DNA of 64,000 bases, from positions 310,001-374,000 of the forward strand of contig NZ_CP026993.1 of NCBI RefSeq assembly GCF_013407145.1, given 5' to 3'. The position numbers were made by a program, and so were the translations under genes. Source of the DNA: Nitrosopumilus cobalaminigenes (GTDB taxonomy: Archaea; Thermoproteota; Nitrososphaeria; Nitrososphaerales; Nitrosopumilaceae). Every line of letters starts with the position of its first letter. Within the stretch, counting starts at the first letter, position 1. The notes under the pieces were generated by a model. The model did no database searches. It worked only from the letters and a program-made list of their open reading frames with translations, and was not told where the DNA came from. This document shows positions 10,450 through 19,400 of the stretch, piece by piece.

Positions 10450-11233
10450 AAGTTTAGTTGATTGGTTTGATGACAAAAATAAAGTAATGATTGCACTTTC
10501 TGGAGGCGTAGATAGTGCTCTTGTGGCATATGCTGCATTTCAAAAACTAGGAAGTTCTGCCATTGCAGTTACTGCTGATTACAAAACTCTGTCCGCAGAG
10601 GAACTTGGTACTGCTAAGCAGATTTGTTCTGAGATAGGTATCAAACAACTTCTTTTGGATTACAGTGAACTTGAAAATGAGGATTTTATAAAAAATAATT
10701 CAGATCGATGTTTTCATTGTAGGATGGAATTGGGAGATCATTTGATTCAACTAGCAAAAGAGCACAATGTGAAAGTCATTGTAGATGGAACAAATCTTGA
10801 TGATTTGGGTGATTATAGGCCTGGAATTGAAGCATTAAAACAAAATGGAATTAGAAGCCCTTTGGTGGAAACTCGTTTTTCAAAACCAAAAATTCGAGAA
10901 ATTGCCAAAACAATTGGATTATCTGTATATGACAAGCCGTCAAATTCATGTTTGGCATCAAGAATTCCCTGGGGGCAAAGAGTTACTGCAGAAAAATTAA
11001 CTAGAATTGAATTTGGTGAAACTATTGTAAAACAACTTACAAATGTAAAACAAGTAAGAGTGCGTGATATTGATGGTTCTGCAAAAATTGAAGTTGAGAA
11101 ACAAATGATATCTAGACTTGATCAAAATGTATTGAAACAAATCACTGAGAAATTAAAGATGATTGGATTTACTTCTGTTGAAGTTGATCAAGAAGGGTAT
11201 AAACCAGGAAAAATTAATGTGATTGCAGATTGA
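10436..11233 (+). CDS. larE: LarE, ATP-dependent sulfur transferase of nickel-pincer cofactor synthesis
   Basis: LarE activates the substrate carboxylates with ATP and adds sulfur, converting them to thiocarboxylates. The 265-residue protein shows the PP-loop motif SGGVDSA near residue 22, GTNLDDLGDYRPG near 119, and SNSCLASRIP with Cys172, which matches the sulfur-donor region of the family; RCFHC near 91 is also typical. I chose ATG 10436 because a GGAGG ribosome-binding site lies six bases upstream (10425-10429); a longer frame from TTG 10415 would place that site inside the gene. The desulfurase that follows could supply the sulfur. Confidence 0.92.
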   Translation: MTTLESLVDWFDDKNKVMIALSGGVDSALVAYAAFQKLGSSAIAVTADYKTLSAEELGTAKQICSEIGIKQLLLDYSELENEDFIKNNSDRCFHCRMELGDHLIQLAKEHNVKVIVDGTNLDDLGDYRPGIEALKQNGIRSPLVETRFSKPKIREIAKTIGLSVYDKPSNSCLASRIPWGQRVTAEKLTRIEFGETIVKQLTNVKQVRVRDIDGSAKIEVEKQMISRLDQNVLKQITEKLKMIGFTSVEVDQEGYKPGKINVIAD

Positions 11234-12396
11234 TCTATCTTGACAATGCCGCATCAACTCAAATTCATGAAGATGTTTTAGAATCAATGTTACCTTATCT
11301 TAAAGAACAATATGGTAATGCATCATCTATTCATCGATATGGTAGACTAGCTCACAAAGCAATAGAAAAAGCAAGAAAACAAATTGCACAATTAATCAAT
11401 GCTGATCCTTCAGAAATTTTGTTAACTTCTGGCGGTACTGAATCAAACAATACTGTTCTTAGAGGAATCCCTGTAAGTGACACCTCTAACCAAATTATTA
11501 CATCCTCAATTGAACATGATGCTATTTTAGAGCCATGCAAAAAACTTTCAGAATCTGGATTGATTGTTGACTATTTACCAGTTGATAAATTTGCAATGAT
11601 TAATCCATCTGAATTGAAAAATCATCTATCTGAGAATACTTGTCTTGTTTCAATAATGTTTGGAAATAATGAAGTAGGTACTGTACAAAAAATTTCTGAA
11701 ATTGCTAAAATATGCAATGAACAAAATATTCCATTTCACACTGACGCTGTTCAGGCAGTTGGTAAGATTCCTATTGATGTGAAAGAATTAGGCATAGATT
11801 TACTATCAATTTCCTCTCATAAACTACATGGTCCAAAAGGCATAGGTGCATTATTCATCAAAAATGGAATTAAAATTGATCCTGTAATTTTGGGTGGGGG
11901 TCAGGAACATGGTTTGCGTTCTGGGACTGAAAATGTTGCTAATATTGTTGGATTTGGTAAGGCATGTGAAATTGCAAAAAACAATTTAGATGAAAATATG
12001 GCATATGTTAGTAAACTTCGCAATATTTTAGTTGACAGAGTTTTAGAGGAAATTCCTGAAGTAACTCTTAATGGTGATCCAAAATCTAGATTACCAAATA
12101 ATGCTCATTTCACATTTCTTGGTGTTAATGGTGAGGATCTTATAATCAAACTAGATGAATATGGAATCGCAGCTTCAACAGGTTCTGCATGTTCTGTTAA
12201 TACTCAGAGAGCTTCACATGTTTTACAAGCAATGGGATTTTCTCATGAACAAATTACTGGCTCTCTAAGATTAACAATGGGTGTGTTTAACAATGAAAAT
12301 GAAATTGAACAAACTGTTACATCTCTTAAAAAAATAGTTGAAGAATTAAGATCCTTCTCACCATTCAAAGAAAAATATTCTTTTTCTAAAACCTAA
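11230..12396 (+). CDS. Cysteine desulfurase (NifS/IscS class)
   Basis: PLP enzyme that takes sulfur from cysteine and hands it on as a persulfide. The 388-residue protein has YLDNAASTQ at the N-terminus, the PLP lysine in SISSHKLHGPKG, GGGQEHGLRSGTEN, and the catalytic Cys in STGSACSVN. The TTG start overlaps the larE stop (TTGA), a sign of coupled translation. Its place directly after larE suggests it feeds sulfur to LarE, though it may also serve Fe-S cluster and tRNA thiolation. Start codon is inferred from the overlap and from alignment of the YLDNAA segment at the N-terminus. Confidence 0.92.
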   Translation: MIYLDNAASTQIHEDVLESMLPYLKEQYGNASSIHRYGRLAHKAIEKARKQIAQLINADPSEILLTSGGTESNNTVLRGIPVSDTSNQIITSSIEHDAILEPCKKLSESGLIVDYLPVDKFAMINPSELKNHLSENTCLVSIMFGNNEVGTVQKISEIAKICNEQNIPFHTDAVQAVGKIPIDVKELGIDLLSISSHKLHGPKGIGALFIKNGIKIDPVILGGGQEHGLRSGTENVANIVGFGKACEIAKNNLDENMAYVSKLRNILVDRVLEEIPEVTLNGDPKSRLPNNAHFTFLGVNGEDLIIKLDEYGIAASTGSACSVNTQRASHVLQAMGFSHEQITGSLRLTMGVFNNENEIEQTVTSLKKIVEELRSFSPFKEKYSFSKT

Positions 12397-13202
12397 ATTT
12401 TGATTTGAAGTTTATTTCTAGTAACTATTACTGTGGCCATAATACCAACTATCAAAACTACCATTGCGATTGTACCAAATTCTGGGACTACATATGTGCC
12501 AATAATTTCAATATCTGAATCTCCTTGTTCAAAATTAATAGTAATTACTCTGGAATCTGAATTTACAACTGATTCTTGATATGCTACCTCAATACCATCT
12601 ATTAGGATGATGAAAGTATCATCTTTACCATCTTGTTTTTCAGCCCCTATGAATTCTCTAGGTAGATCTAAAGTTATGGTTCCTTCATCTGTTGCATCAA
12701 TTTGTACTATGACTGCAAAAATATCGGAATCTACCACCATATTTTTTACAGTACCCCCTTTGATGGTGTACTCTACATCAAAAGTACCATGACTTCCTGC
12801 ATCAACTTCATAAGGTTCTGTTGTTTCAATGGCTTCTGATTTTGGGGCGTATGAAAATTCTGTCTCTATCTGATGTTCTTGATATGAGGCAACAATGGTG
12901 TAATCTCCGGATTTTTTCCACAATGCTCCTTCAGCAAGGAATGTTTTTGTAAAACTTCCATCTTGAGCCACTGTCAACTGTGCAATATCTACTAAATTCC
13001 CCTCAGTAAATAATTGTAATATTACAGGCGTTTCCCCTATTACTGTTTTCACATTTCCTGAAACTACTACTGTGTCTCCTTCATCATAATGATTATCATC
13101 TGTTTGAACTGAAATTAGAGGTTCTTGTGCAAATACGGTTCCTGTAGTAATTATCAATAATGCAATTAGACTATAAAATATTCTAGAACCCACAAATTTC
13201 AA
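12393..13202 (-). CDS. PEFG-CTERM surface protein (first of four)
   Basis: Exported, membrane-linked protein of 269 residues. Signal peptide ~1-25 (ends VFA-QE). Residues ~28-118 are the shared Ig-like module (YDEGDTVVVSGNV...SFTKTFLAEGALWKKSGDYTI). Residues ~130-240 are a second shared beta domain. The C-terminus is VVPEFG followed by a hydrophobic helix and a basic tail, the PEFG-CTERM sorting signal that is processed by a thaumarchaeal archaeosortase. Its C-terminal nucleotide sequence has diverged from the other three. The start is TTG at 13202; GTG at 13193 is an alternative. It is convergent with the cysteine desulfurase (four-base overlap). Confidence 0.85.
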   Translation of the reverse strand: MKFVGSRIFYSLIALLIITTGTVFAQEPLISVQTDDNHYDEGDTVVVSGNVKTVIGETPVILQLFTEGNLVDIAQLTVAQDGSFTKTFLAEGALWKKSGDYTIVASYQEHQIETEFSYAPKSEAIETTEPYEVDAGSHGTFDVEYTIKGGTVKNMVVDSDIFAVIVQIDATDEGTITLDLPREFIGAEKQDGKDDTFIILIDGIEVAYQESVVNSDSRVITINFEQGDSDIEIIGTYVVPEFGTIAMVVLIVGIMATVIVTRNKLQIKI

Positions 13203-13266
13203 AATACTCGTTTGTATATTTCCTTTACTATTAAAAAATGAAAAAATGAAAAAAGTTGTGTGACTT

Positions 13267-14187
13267 TTAGTATCTTGGTATAATGCTTAGTCTTGATTTT
13301 GCAGATACTGCAATTATTGAGATAATTGCTACTGCTAGAATCATAGCTGCGATTGTACCAAATTCTGGAATCACAAAGGTACCGATTACTTCAATTGTTT
13401 CAGCGCCTGCTGGGAACATCACTGTTACTTTGTTTGCAACAATTTCAACATCATCCCATTCTTCTCCGTCAACTAGTACCATGAAGATACCGTCTTGGAC
13501 TGTTTTTGATGGGGTTATTGTTAATGTTCCATCATCTTCTGCGTTGATGCTAATGACAATCGAATTATCATTAGTATTGAGGGTTGCACTAGTTACCATT
13601 CCACCTGAAATGCTAAATGGTACACATTGACCACTTGCAGATAATTCGTTAGAACTACATTGCTTAGCTGGTTTGCTTGGTGTTTGATAATTTGGTGTAT
13701 ATGCAACTCCACCACTTAATTCAACTTTTGCACTGTTACTTTTTTCAGCACTTCCATAGTTTGCTTTAATGGTGTAGGTACCGTCGTATTTCCATATTGC
13801 CCCTGCTGTGTTTAGTGTTGTCTCAAAACTTCCATCTTCAGCTACAACTAATTGATCAATTGTAACGATAGAGTTTAGAGGACTAATCACAGTAATTGTA
13901 ACTGGAAATCCAGATGTGTTTGCTACTTGGCCTTTTACTGTAATCATGTCGCTATGTCCATATTCTGTTTTATCTGTCCAAACAGATACTGGGATGTCTT
14001 TAAGCAACATTTTGTTTGCTGCTGCTTTAGCATCCTCCATAGTACATCCTACACATGCTTGTGGTAGATCTGAATGATCTTCCATATGTTCACCACCTTC
14101 ATGGTGTTCAGCATATGCTGTTGACATGGTTAAAGTACCGACTGCAGTCAATAAGGCTAGTAGTGCGAACGTCGTACGGTTGTTCAT
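13267..14187 (-). CDS. PEFG-CTERM surface protein with His-rich and CxxC N-terminal segment
   Basis: Exported protein of 306 residues. The signal peptide ends near residue 26 (TAYA-EH). The mature N-terminus is rich in His and acidic residues (EHHEGGEHMEDHSD) and is followed by a Cys pair (QACVGCTMED), a likely metal-binding segment. An Ig-like module (ITVKGQV...AIWKYDGTYTIKANYG) and the second shared beta domain follow, with another Cys pair (KQCSSNE, SGQCVP) between them. It ends in VIPEFG, a hydrophobic helix and a basic tail. Promoter and sorting-signal DNA are nearly the same as in the next gene, which points to duplication. Confidence 0.87.
   Translation of the reverse strand: MNNRTTFALLALLTAVGTLTMSTAYAEHHEGGEHMEDHSDLPQACVGCTMEDAKAAANKMLLKDIPVSVWTDKTEYGHSDMITVKGQVANTSGFPVTITVISPLNSIVTIDQLVVAEDGSFETTLNTAGAIWKYDGTYTIKANYGSAEKSNSAKVELSGGVAYTPNYQTPSKPAKQCSSNELSASGQCVPFSISGGMVTSATLNTNDNSIVISINAEDDGTLTITPSKTVQDGIFMVLVDGEEWDDVEIVANKVTVMFPAGAETIEVIGTFVIPEFGTIAAMILAVAIISIIAVSAKSRLSIIPRY
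13293..13368 (-). repeat. 76-nt identical PEFG-CTERM coding segment, copy 1
   Basis: Identical over 76 bases to 14276-14351 and 15243-15318. It encodes the PEFG turn and most of the membrane helix. Identity includes third codon positions, so recent duplication or gene conversion is more likely than selection on protein alone. Confidence 0.95.
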
Positions 14188-14211
14188 CTTGTTGCGATTT
14201 GCACCTGTCTC

Positions 14212-14227
14212 TATTTATGTATATTTA
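14212..14227 (-). promoter_or_regulatory. TATA promoter of the His-rich PEFG gene
   Basis: On the minus strand it reads TAAATATACATAAATA. The same 16 bases occur at 15138-15153, at the same distance (25 bases) from the start codon of the next paralog. The distance predicts a transcript with a leader of only about 8 nt. Confidence 0.7.
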
Positions 14228-14249
14228 AAAAGAGAAAAAAGTTGTGAAC

Positions 14250-15113
14250 TTAGTATCTTGGAATAATGCTAAGTCTTGATTTTGCAGATACTGCAATTAT
14301 TGAGATAATTGCTACTGCTAGAATCATAGCTGCGATTGTACCAAATTCTGGTACTACTACTCCGTCTTTGATATCTACTTCAGATGAAGCAGTATATTTT
14401 GGATCGTCAAATTGTTTGACACTTACAGTGTAAAATCCATCTTGTTTCCATAATGGTCCTCCTACTGTAATCTTAGCAGCAAACTCTCCATCAAGCATTG
14501 GTGATATTTGAGCCACTTTCACCACATTTCCATTTGGTGCAATCACCTTAACTGTGATATCTTGGCTTACTCTATCTGTTTTTCCAGTAACTTCAAACAT
14601 TGTTGAACCATTCTCGATAATTATTGCATCAAGCATGAGTCCTGTATCTTTTGCAACATTTGTGGTATTTGGTGAGAAAATTCCTGTCTCTAAATTAGAT
14701 TCAGTTACAGAAGTTCTTTTAGTCATACCATCTGTTACTTCCACAAATACTTTCAAAGTGTACAATGAATTTGCTCCGGTGCCTTGCATTGCTTTGATCT
14801 TGTAAAATCCATCTTCAGTCCATGTTGGTCCGACTTTGAATGTTTTCACAAAAATACCTTCTGCGTCTGGTGACACTTGATCAATTGCAACAACATTGCT
14901 TCCACTTGGTGATGTTACAGTAAATGTAACATCATTAAGTTTTGAAATTGTTTTACCTGATACAGTTATTGTATCTGAGCCTTTATCGGCTGTAGCGGTA
15001 ATAGACATTCCAAGAGTTTGAGCAAAAGCATCTTGCTGAATAGAGGTCATTGAAACTATTGACAATACCATAAGAGCTATTGCCATTGATGTTGTAGAAC
15101 GTTTAAAATTCAT
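14250..15113 (-). CDS. PEFG-CTERM surface protein with two Ig-like modules
   Basis: Exported protein of 287 residues. Signal peptide ~1-32 (ends AFA-QT). Two Ig-like modules follow in tandem (KGSDTITVSGKT...TWTEDGFYKIKA; ENGSTMFEVTGKT...LWKQDGFYTVSV), then VVPEFG, hydrophobic helix and basic tail. It lacks the second beta domain of its neighbours. ATG 15131 would add six residues, but the TATA box here has exactly the same spacing to ATG 15113 as in the neighbouring paralog, and a GGTGA lies just upstream of 15113, so 15113 is preferred. Probable role: cell-surface structure. Confidence 0.86.
   Translation of the reverse strand: MNFKRSTTSMAIALMVLSIVSMTSIQQDAFAQTLGMSITATADKGSDTITVSGKTISKLNDVTFTVTSPSGSNVVAIDQVSPDAEGIFVKTFKVGPTWTEDGFYKIKAMQGTGANSLYTLKVFVEVTDGMTKRTSVTESNLETGIFSPNTTNVAKDTGLMLDAIIIENGSTMFEVTGKTDRVSQDITVKVIAPNGNVVKVAQISPMLDGEFAAKITVGGPLWKQDGFYTVSVKQFDDPKYTASSEVDIKDGVVVPEFGTIAAMILAVAIISIIAVSAKSRLSIIPRY
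14276..14351 (-). repeat. 76-nt identical PEFG-CTERM coding segment, copy 2
   Basis: Same 76 bases as 13293-13368 and 15243-15318; flanking bases differ at only a few sites toward the stop codon and diverge sharply upstream of the PEFG codons. Confidence 0.95.
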
Positions 15114-15137
15114 CCTATTTTCACCCAACATTATTGT

Positions 15138-15153
15138 TATTTATGTATATTTA
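15138..15153 (-). promoter_or_regulatory. TATA promoter of the two-module PEFG gene
   Basis: Same 16-base sequence as 14212-14227 and same spacing to the chosen start at 15113. The match extends the duplication to the promoter. Confidence 0.7.
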
Positions 15154-15216
15154 ATAGATTTTTGTGATCTAATCTGTGGATTTTAAATTCATTAAAAATA
15201 GAAAAAAAGATGAAAT

Positions 15217-16056
15217 TTAGTATCTTGGTATAATACTAAGTTTTGATTTTGCAGATACTGCAATTATTGAGATAATTGCTACTGCTAGAATCATAGCTGC
15301 GATTGTACCAAATTCTGGGACTACAAATGTACCGATTATTTCAATCTCTTCAGCCCCTGCTGGGAATGCTATGGTAAGTGTTCTGTCAGTTGATGATGTT
15401 GTTTCATCAAAGTCTACTTCTTCTCCATCAATCAAGACGAAAAAGTCGTCATCTCCACCATTAATTGTTGCATCCAACACAGATCTAGGGATTGTGAGGG
15501 TAAGTGAACCGTTATCAGTAGCATCAATAGATATGATAAGTGAATTTGCTTCCACATCAGGCATGATACTTAGTAATTTTCCGCCTGTAATTTCATATCC
15601 AATCAAATCACTGGAACCTTGAACTGAAACTGTTGTATCAGTTACTTCAGAATCTCCACCAGTTGGTGGAATTACTGTAGATCCTCCGAATTCAAATGAT
15701 GTTGTTGCTGAACGATTAGGAGTTCCGTATTGAACTGTAATTGTATACATTCCTTCTGCTTTCATTAATGAACCACCAGCTGTAGCTTCAGTACTGAATT
15801 TTTTATCAGCACCTACTGTTATTTGTGCAATTGATACCAAGTTTCCATTAGGAGCTTTGATAATTACACTTACTGGAGTTCCTGAATACAGATCTCTTAC
15901 TTCTCCTGTTACTAGAATTGTTTCACCTTCTGCATACGAAGATTTGTCAGTAGTAACAACAATCGAGCTTTGTATTTGTCCAAATGCTGGTGCCATACCA
16001 ATACTTACAACTAAGATTGCAGTTAAGGCAAACACCGATAGATGAGCTTTCATCAT
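15217..16056 (-). CDS. PEFG-CTERM surface protein (fourth of the cluster)
   Basis: Exported protein of 279 residues. Signal peptide ~1-26 (ends AFG-QI). One Ig-like module (YAEGETILVTGEV...SLMKAEGMYTITVQYG), a short linker with two prolines (STVIPPTGG), the second shared beta domain (YEITGGKLLSI...FPAGAEEIEIIGTF), then VVPEFG with hydrophobic helix and basic tail. The second codon is also ATG; both starts give the same leader. Domain order is the same as in the proteins at 12393 and 13267. Like them it probably sits on the outer face of the membrane after sortase processing. Confidence 0.87.
   Translation of the reverse strand: MMKAHLSVFALTAILVVSIGMAPAFGQIQSSIVVTTDKSSYAEGETILVTGEVRDLYSGTPVSVIIKAPNGNLVSIAQITVGADKKFSTEATAGGSLMKAEGMYTITVQYGTPNRSATTSFEFGGSTVIPPTGGDSEVTDTTVSVQGSSDLIGYEITGGKLLSIMPDVEANSLIISIDATDNGSLTLTIPRSVLDATINGGDDDFFVLIDGEEVDFDETTSSTDRTLTIAFPAGAEEIEIIGTFVVPEFGTIAAMILAVAIISIIAVSAKSKLSIIPRY
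15243..15318 (-). repeat. 76-nt identical PEFG-CTERM coding segment, copy 3
   Basis: Same 76 bases as 13293-13368 and 14276-14351. Confidence 0.95.
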
Positions 16057-16146
16057 TTTTACGCCTAAATTTATACTATTTAAGGTTGTGAAAATATTTG
16101 TTGACTAAATAGAAAAAAGACTGATTTTCGGCAGACTTCAAATTAC

Positions 16147-16157
16147 ATATATATTAA
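16147..16157 (+). promoter_or_regulatory. TATA box of the RNA polymerase operon
   Basis: ATATATATTAA centred near 16151 predicts a start site near 16178 and thus a leader of about 55 nt before rpoH, unlike the leaderless pattern of most operon heads here. The leader contains GTGGGGGT upstream of the rpoH ATG, a possible ribosome-binding site. Confidence 0.55.
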
Positions 16158-16232
16158 CCCGAGCGTGAATTTTTGACAGTTTGTGTGTTTTCATTAGTGT
16201 TACATTTAATGTTCGATGTGGGGGTATTCTAA

Positions 16233-16484
16233 ATGGCAACTAAGAAAAATCAAGTACTGGTACCTGATCATGTCTATGTCCCAAAACATGAAATCATTAC
16301 AAAACAAGAAGCTGAAGAAGTTTTAAAAAAATACAATTGTAAACCAACTGAATTACCATTAATCTTTGTAAACGATCCTGCAATTTTGGGACTTGGTGTA
16401 AAACCTGGAGATATGATTAAGATCACTCGAAAAAGTCCAACTGCTGGTGAAAGTCTCTATTATCGATATGTGGTGGAAATCTAA
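16233..16484 (+). CDS. rpoH: RNA polymerase subunit H (Rpb5 C-terminal domain)
   Basis: Small core subunit of archaeal RNA polymerase, equivalent to the C-terminal assembly domain of eukaryotic Rpb5; it sits at the downstream-DNA jaw. The 83-residue length and the motifs VPKHEI, LPLIFVNDPA, LGVKPGDMIKITRKSPTAGES and YYRYVV are typical. The next gene begins directly after its stop codon, so rpoH-rpoB-rpoA form one operon. Confidence 0.96.
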   Translation: MATKKNQVLVPDHVYVPKHEIITKQEAEEVLKKYNCKPTELPLIFVNDPAILGLGVKPGDMIKITRKSPTAGESLYYRYVVEI

Positions 16485-19400
16485 ATGGTAGATCCTTCAA
16501 CTAAAAGATGGCCAGTAATTCAAGACATCTTAAAACGAGAAGGTATTGCTCGTCAACACCTAAACTCTTTTGATGAATTTTTAGAAAGAGGACTACAGAG
16601 TATCATTAATGAAGTTGGACAAATTGATATTGAAAATGCAGAATATCCATACAAGATTCAACTTGGTAAAGTAAAACTTCAACAACCAAGAATGATGGAA
16701 CTAGATGGCTCTATTACACACATTACTCCAGCTGAAGCTAGATTGAGAAATGTTTCTTATTCTGCACCAGTAATGATGGAAGCAAGTGTTGTTGAAGATG
16801 GAAAAATCCTAGAATCAAGATTTGTCCATATTGGAGATGTACCAGTAATGGCAAAATCTAATGCATGTATTTTACACAATTTCTCTTCTCAAAAATTAAT
16901 TGAACATGGTGAAGATCCAAATGATCCTGGTGGTTACTTTATCATCAATGGTTCAGAACGTGTCATCGTTGGATTAGAAGATTTATCATACAACAAAATT
17001 ATTGTAGATAGAGAAACTGTAGGTGGCAACATTGTTTTCAAAGCCAAAGTATATTCTTCAATTGTAGGTTATCGTGCAAAATTAGAACTCGTCATGAAAA
17101 ATGATGGATTAATTGTAGCCCGAATTCCTGGTTCTCCTGTAGATATCCCAGTTGTTACTTTGATGAGGGCACTTGGACTAGAATCCGATAGAGAAATCGC
17201 ATCTGTAGTTTCACTAGTTGATGACATTCAAGATGAATTGGAAGGCTCTTTTGAAAAAGCAGGAGACGTACCAACATCAAAGGATGCCATTGTCTATATC
17301 AGTAAAAGAATTGCACCTGGAATGTTAGAGGAATTCCAAATTAAACGTGCTGAGACTTTGCTTGATTGGGGCCTCTTACCTCACTTGGGAAAACATCCTG
17401 AAAACAGAAAAGAAAAGGCACAATTCTTGGGTGAAGCAGCTTGTAAATTATTAGAATTAAAACTTGGATGGATTACTCCAGATGACAAAGATCATTATGG
17501 AAACAAAGTAATCAAATTCGCAGGACAAATGTTGGCAGATCTTTTCAGAACTGCATTTAGAAATTTGGTTAGAGATATGAAATATCAATTAGAAAGATCT
17601 GGTCAAAAACGTGGAATTAATGCAGTTGCTGCAGCAATTCGACCGGGAATCATTACTGATAAACTAAACAATGCTATTGCAACAGGAAACTGGGGAAGAG
17701 GTAGAGTAGGTGTTACTCAATTACTTGACAGAACTAACTATCTATCAACAATCAGTCATCTTAGAAGAATCCAATCTCCTCTAAGTAGAACACAGCCAAA
17801 CTTTGAGGCAAGAGATTTGCATGCAACTCACTTTGGAAGAATTTGTCCAAGTGAAACTCCTGAAGGTTCTAACTGTGGTTTGGTGAAAAACTTGGCACTA
17901 TCTGGAATTATCTCCGTTAATGTCCCATCTGAAGAAATTGTAGAAAAACTCTATGATCTTGGAACTGTTCATTTCTTTGATGCAAAAGAAGATTTGAAAA
18001 AAGACGGAACCAGAATTTTTGTAGATGGTAGATTAATTGGATATGCCAAAGATGGTCAAGAACTAGCAGAATCCCTTAGAGAGTTGAGAAGAAACTCAAA
18101 GATTCACCCACACGTCGGAGTATCATTCCATAAATCCGAAATTGAAGGTTCAACAAGAAGACTGTATGTCAATTGTAATGCTGGTAGAGTATTACGTCCA
18201 TTAATCATTATCAAAGATAACAAGCCATTACTTACTTCAGAATTATTAGATAAAATTTCAAAGAAACTACTCTCATGGACTGACCTCCTGAGAATGGGTG
18301 TCTTGGAAATGATTGATGCAAACGAGGAAGAAAATTGTTATGTTACATTAGATGAAAAAGATGCAAAGAAACACACTCACTTGGAAGTATTCCCACCGGC
18401 AATTCTTGGTGCAGGCGCTTCTATCATTCCATATCCAGAACACAACCAATCTCCAAGAAATACATACGAATCTGCAATGGCAAAACAGAGTTTAGGATTT
18501 TCAACACCTATGATGAATACTAGTACATATGTTAGACAACACTTTATGCTGTATCCTCAAGTTCCAATTGTTAATACAAAAGCAATGAAACTATTAGGTC
18601 TAGAAGATAGACCTGCAGGACAAAATTGTGTTGTTGCAGTATTACCATTTGATGGTTACAACATCGAGGATGCTATCGTATTGAGTAAAGCATCTGTTGA
18701 TAGAGGTCTTGGTAGAACTTTCTTCTTTAGAATTTATGATGCTGAAGCAAAACAATATCCTGGTGGAATGCGTGACAGCTTTGAAATTCCTAATGCTGAA
18801 GATAACATTAGAGGTTACAAAGGTGAACGAGCATACAGATTACTTGAAGATGATGGAGTAGTTGCATCAGAAGCCACAGTCAAAGGTGGAGATATTTTGA
18901 TTGGAAAAACTAGTCCTCCAAGATTTATGGAAGAGTACCGAGAATTCGAATCTTCTGGTCCTTACAGACGAGATACTTCAATTGGTGTAAGACCATCTGA
19001 AGCAGGTGTTATTGATACTGTAGTTATGACTCAATCAAACGAAGGTGGAAAAATGTATAAAATTAGAGCCCGTGATATGAGAATTCCAGAAATTGGTGAC
19101 AAATTTGCATCAAGACACGGACAAAAAGGTGTTCTAGGAATTTTAGCTAAAGCAGAAGACTTGCCATATACTGCAAGTGGAATGTCTCCTGATGTTTTGA
19201 TTAATCCTCATGCATTCCCTTCAAGAATGACAGTTGGAATGATGATGGAATCTATCTGTGGTAAAGCAGCAGCATTACGTGGAAAAAGATTTGATGGTTC
19301 AGCATTTGTCGGAGAGAAAATGCCTGAGGTTAAAGAAGTAATGGATGCACATGGTTTCGAATATTCTGGTAAAGAAATAATGTATGATGGAAGAACTGGA

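Noticed and set aside
12393-16056. A transposon or integrated element carrying the PEFG genes
   Set aside because: No transposase, inverted ends, integrase or tRNA attachment site is seen; tandem duplication explains the cluster.
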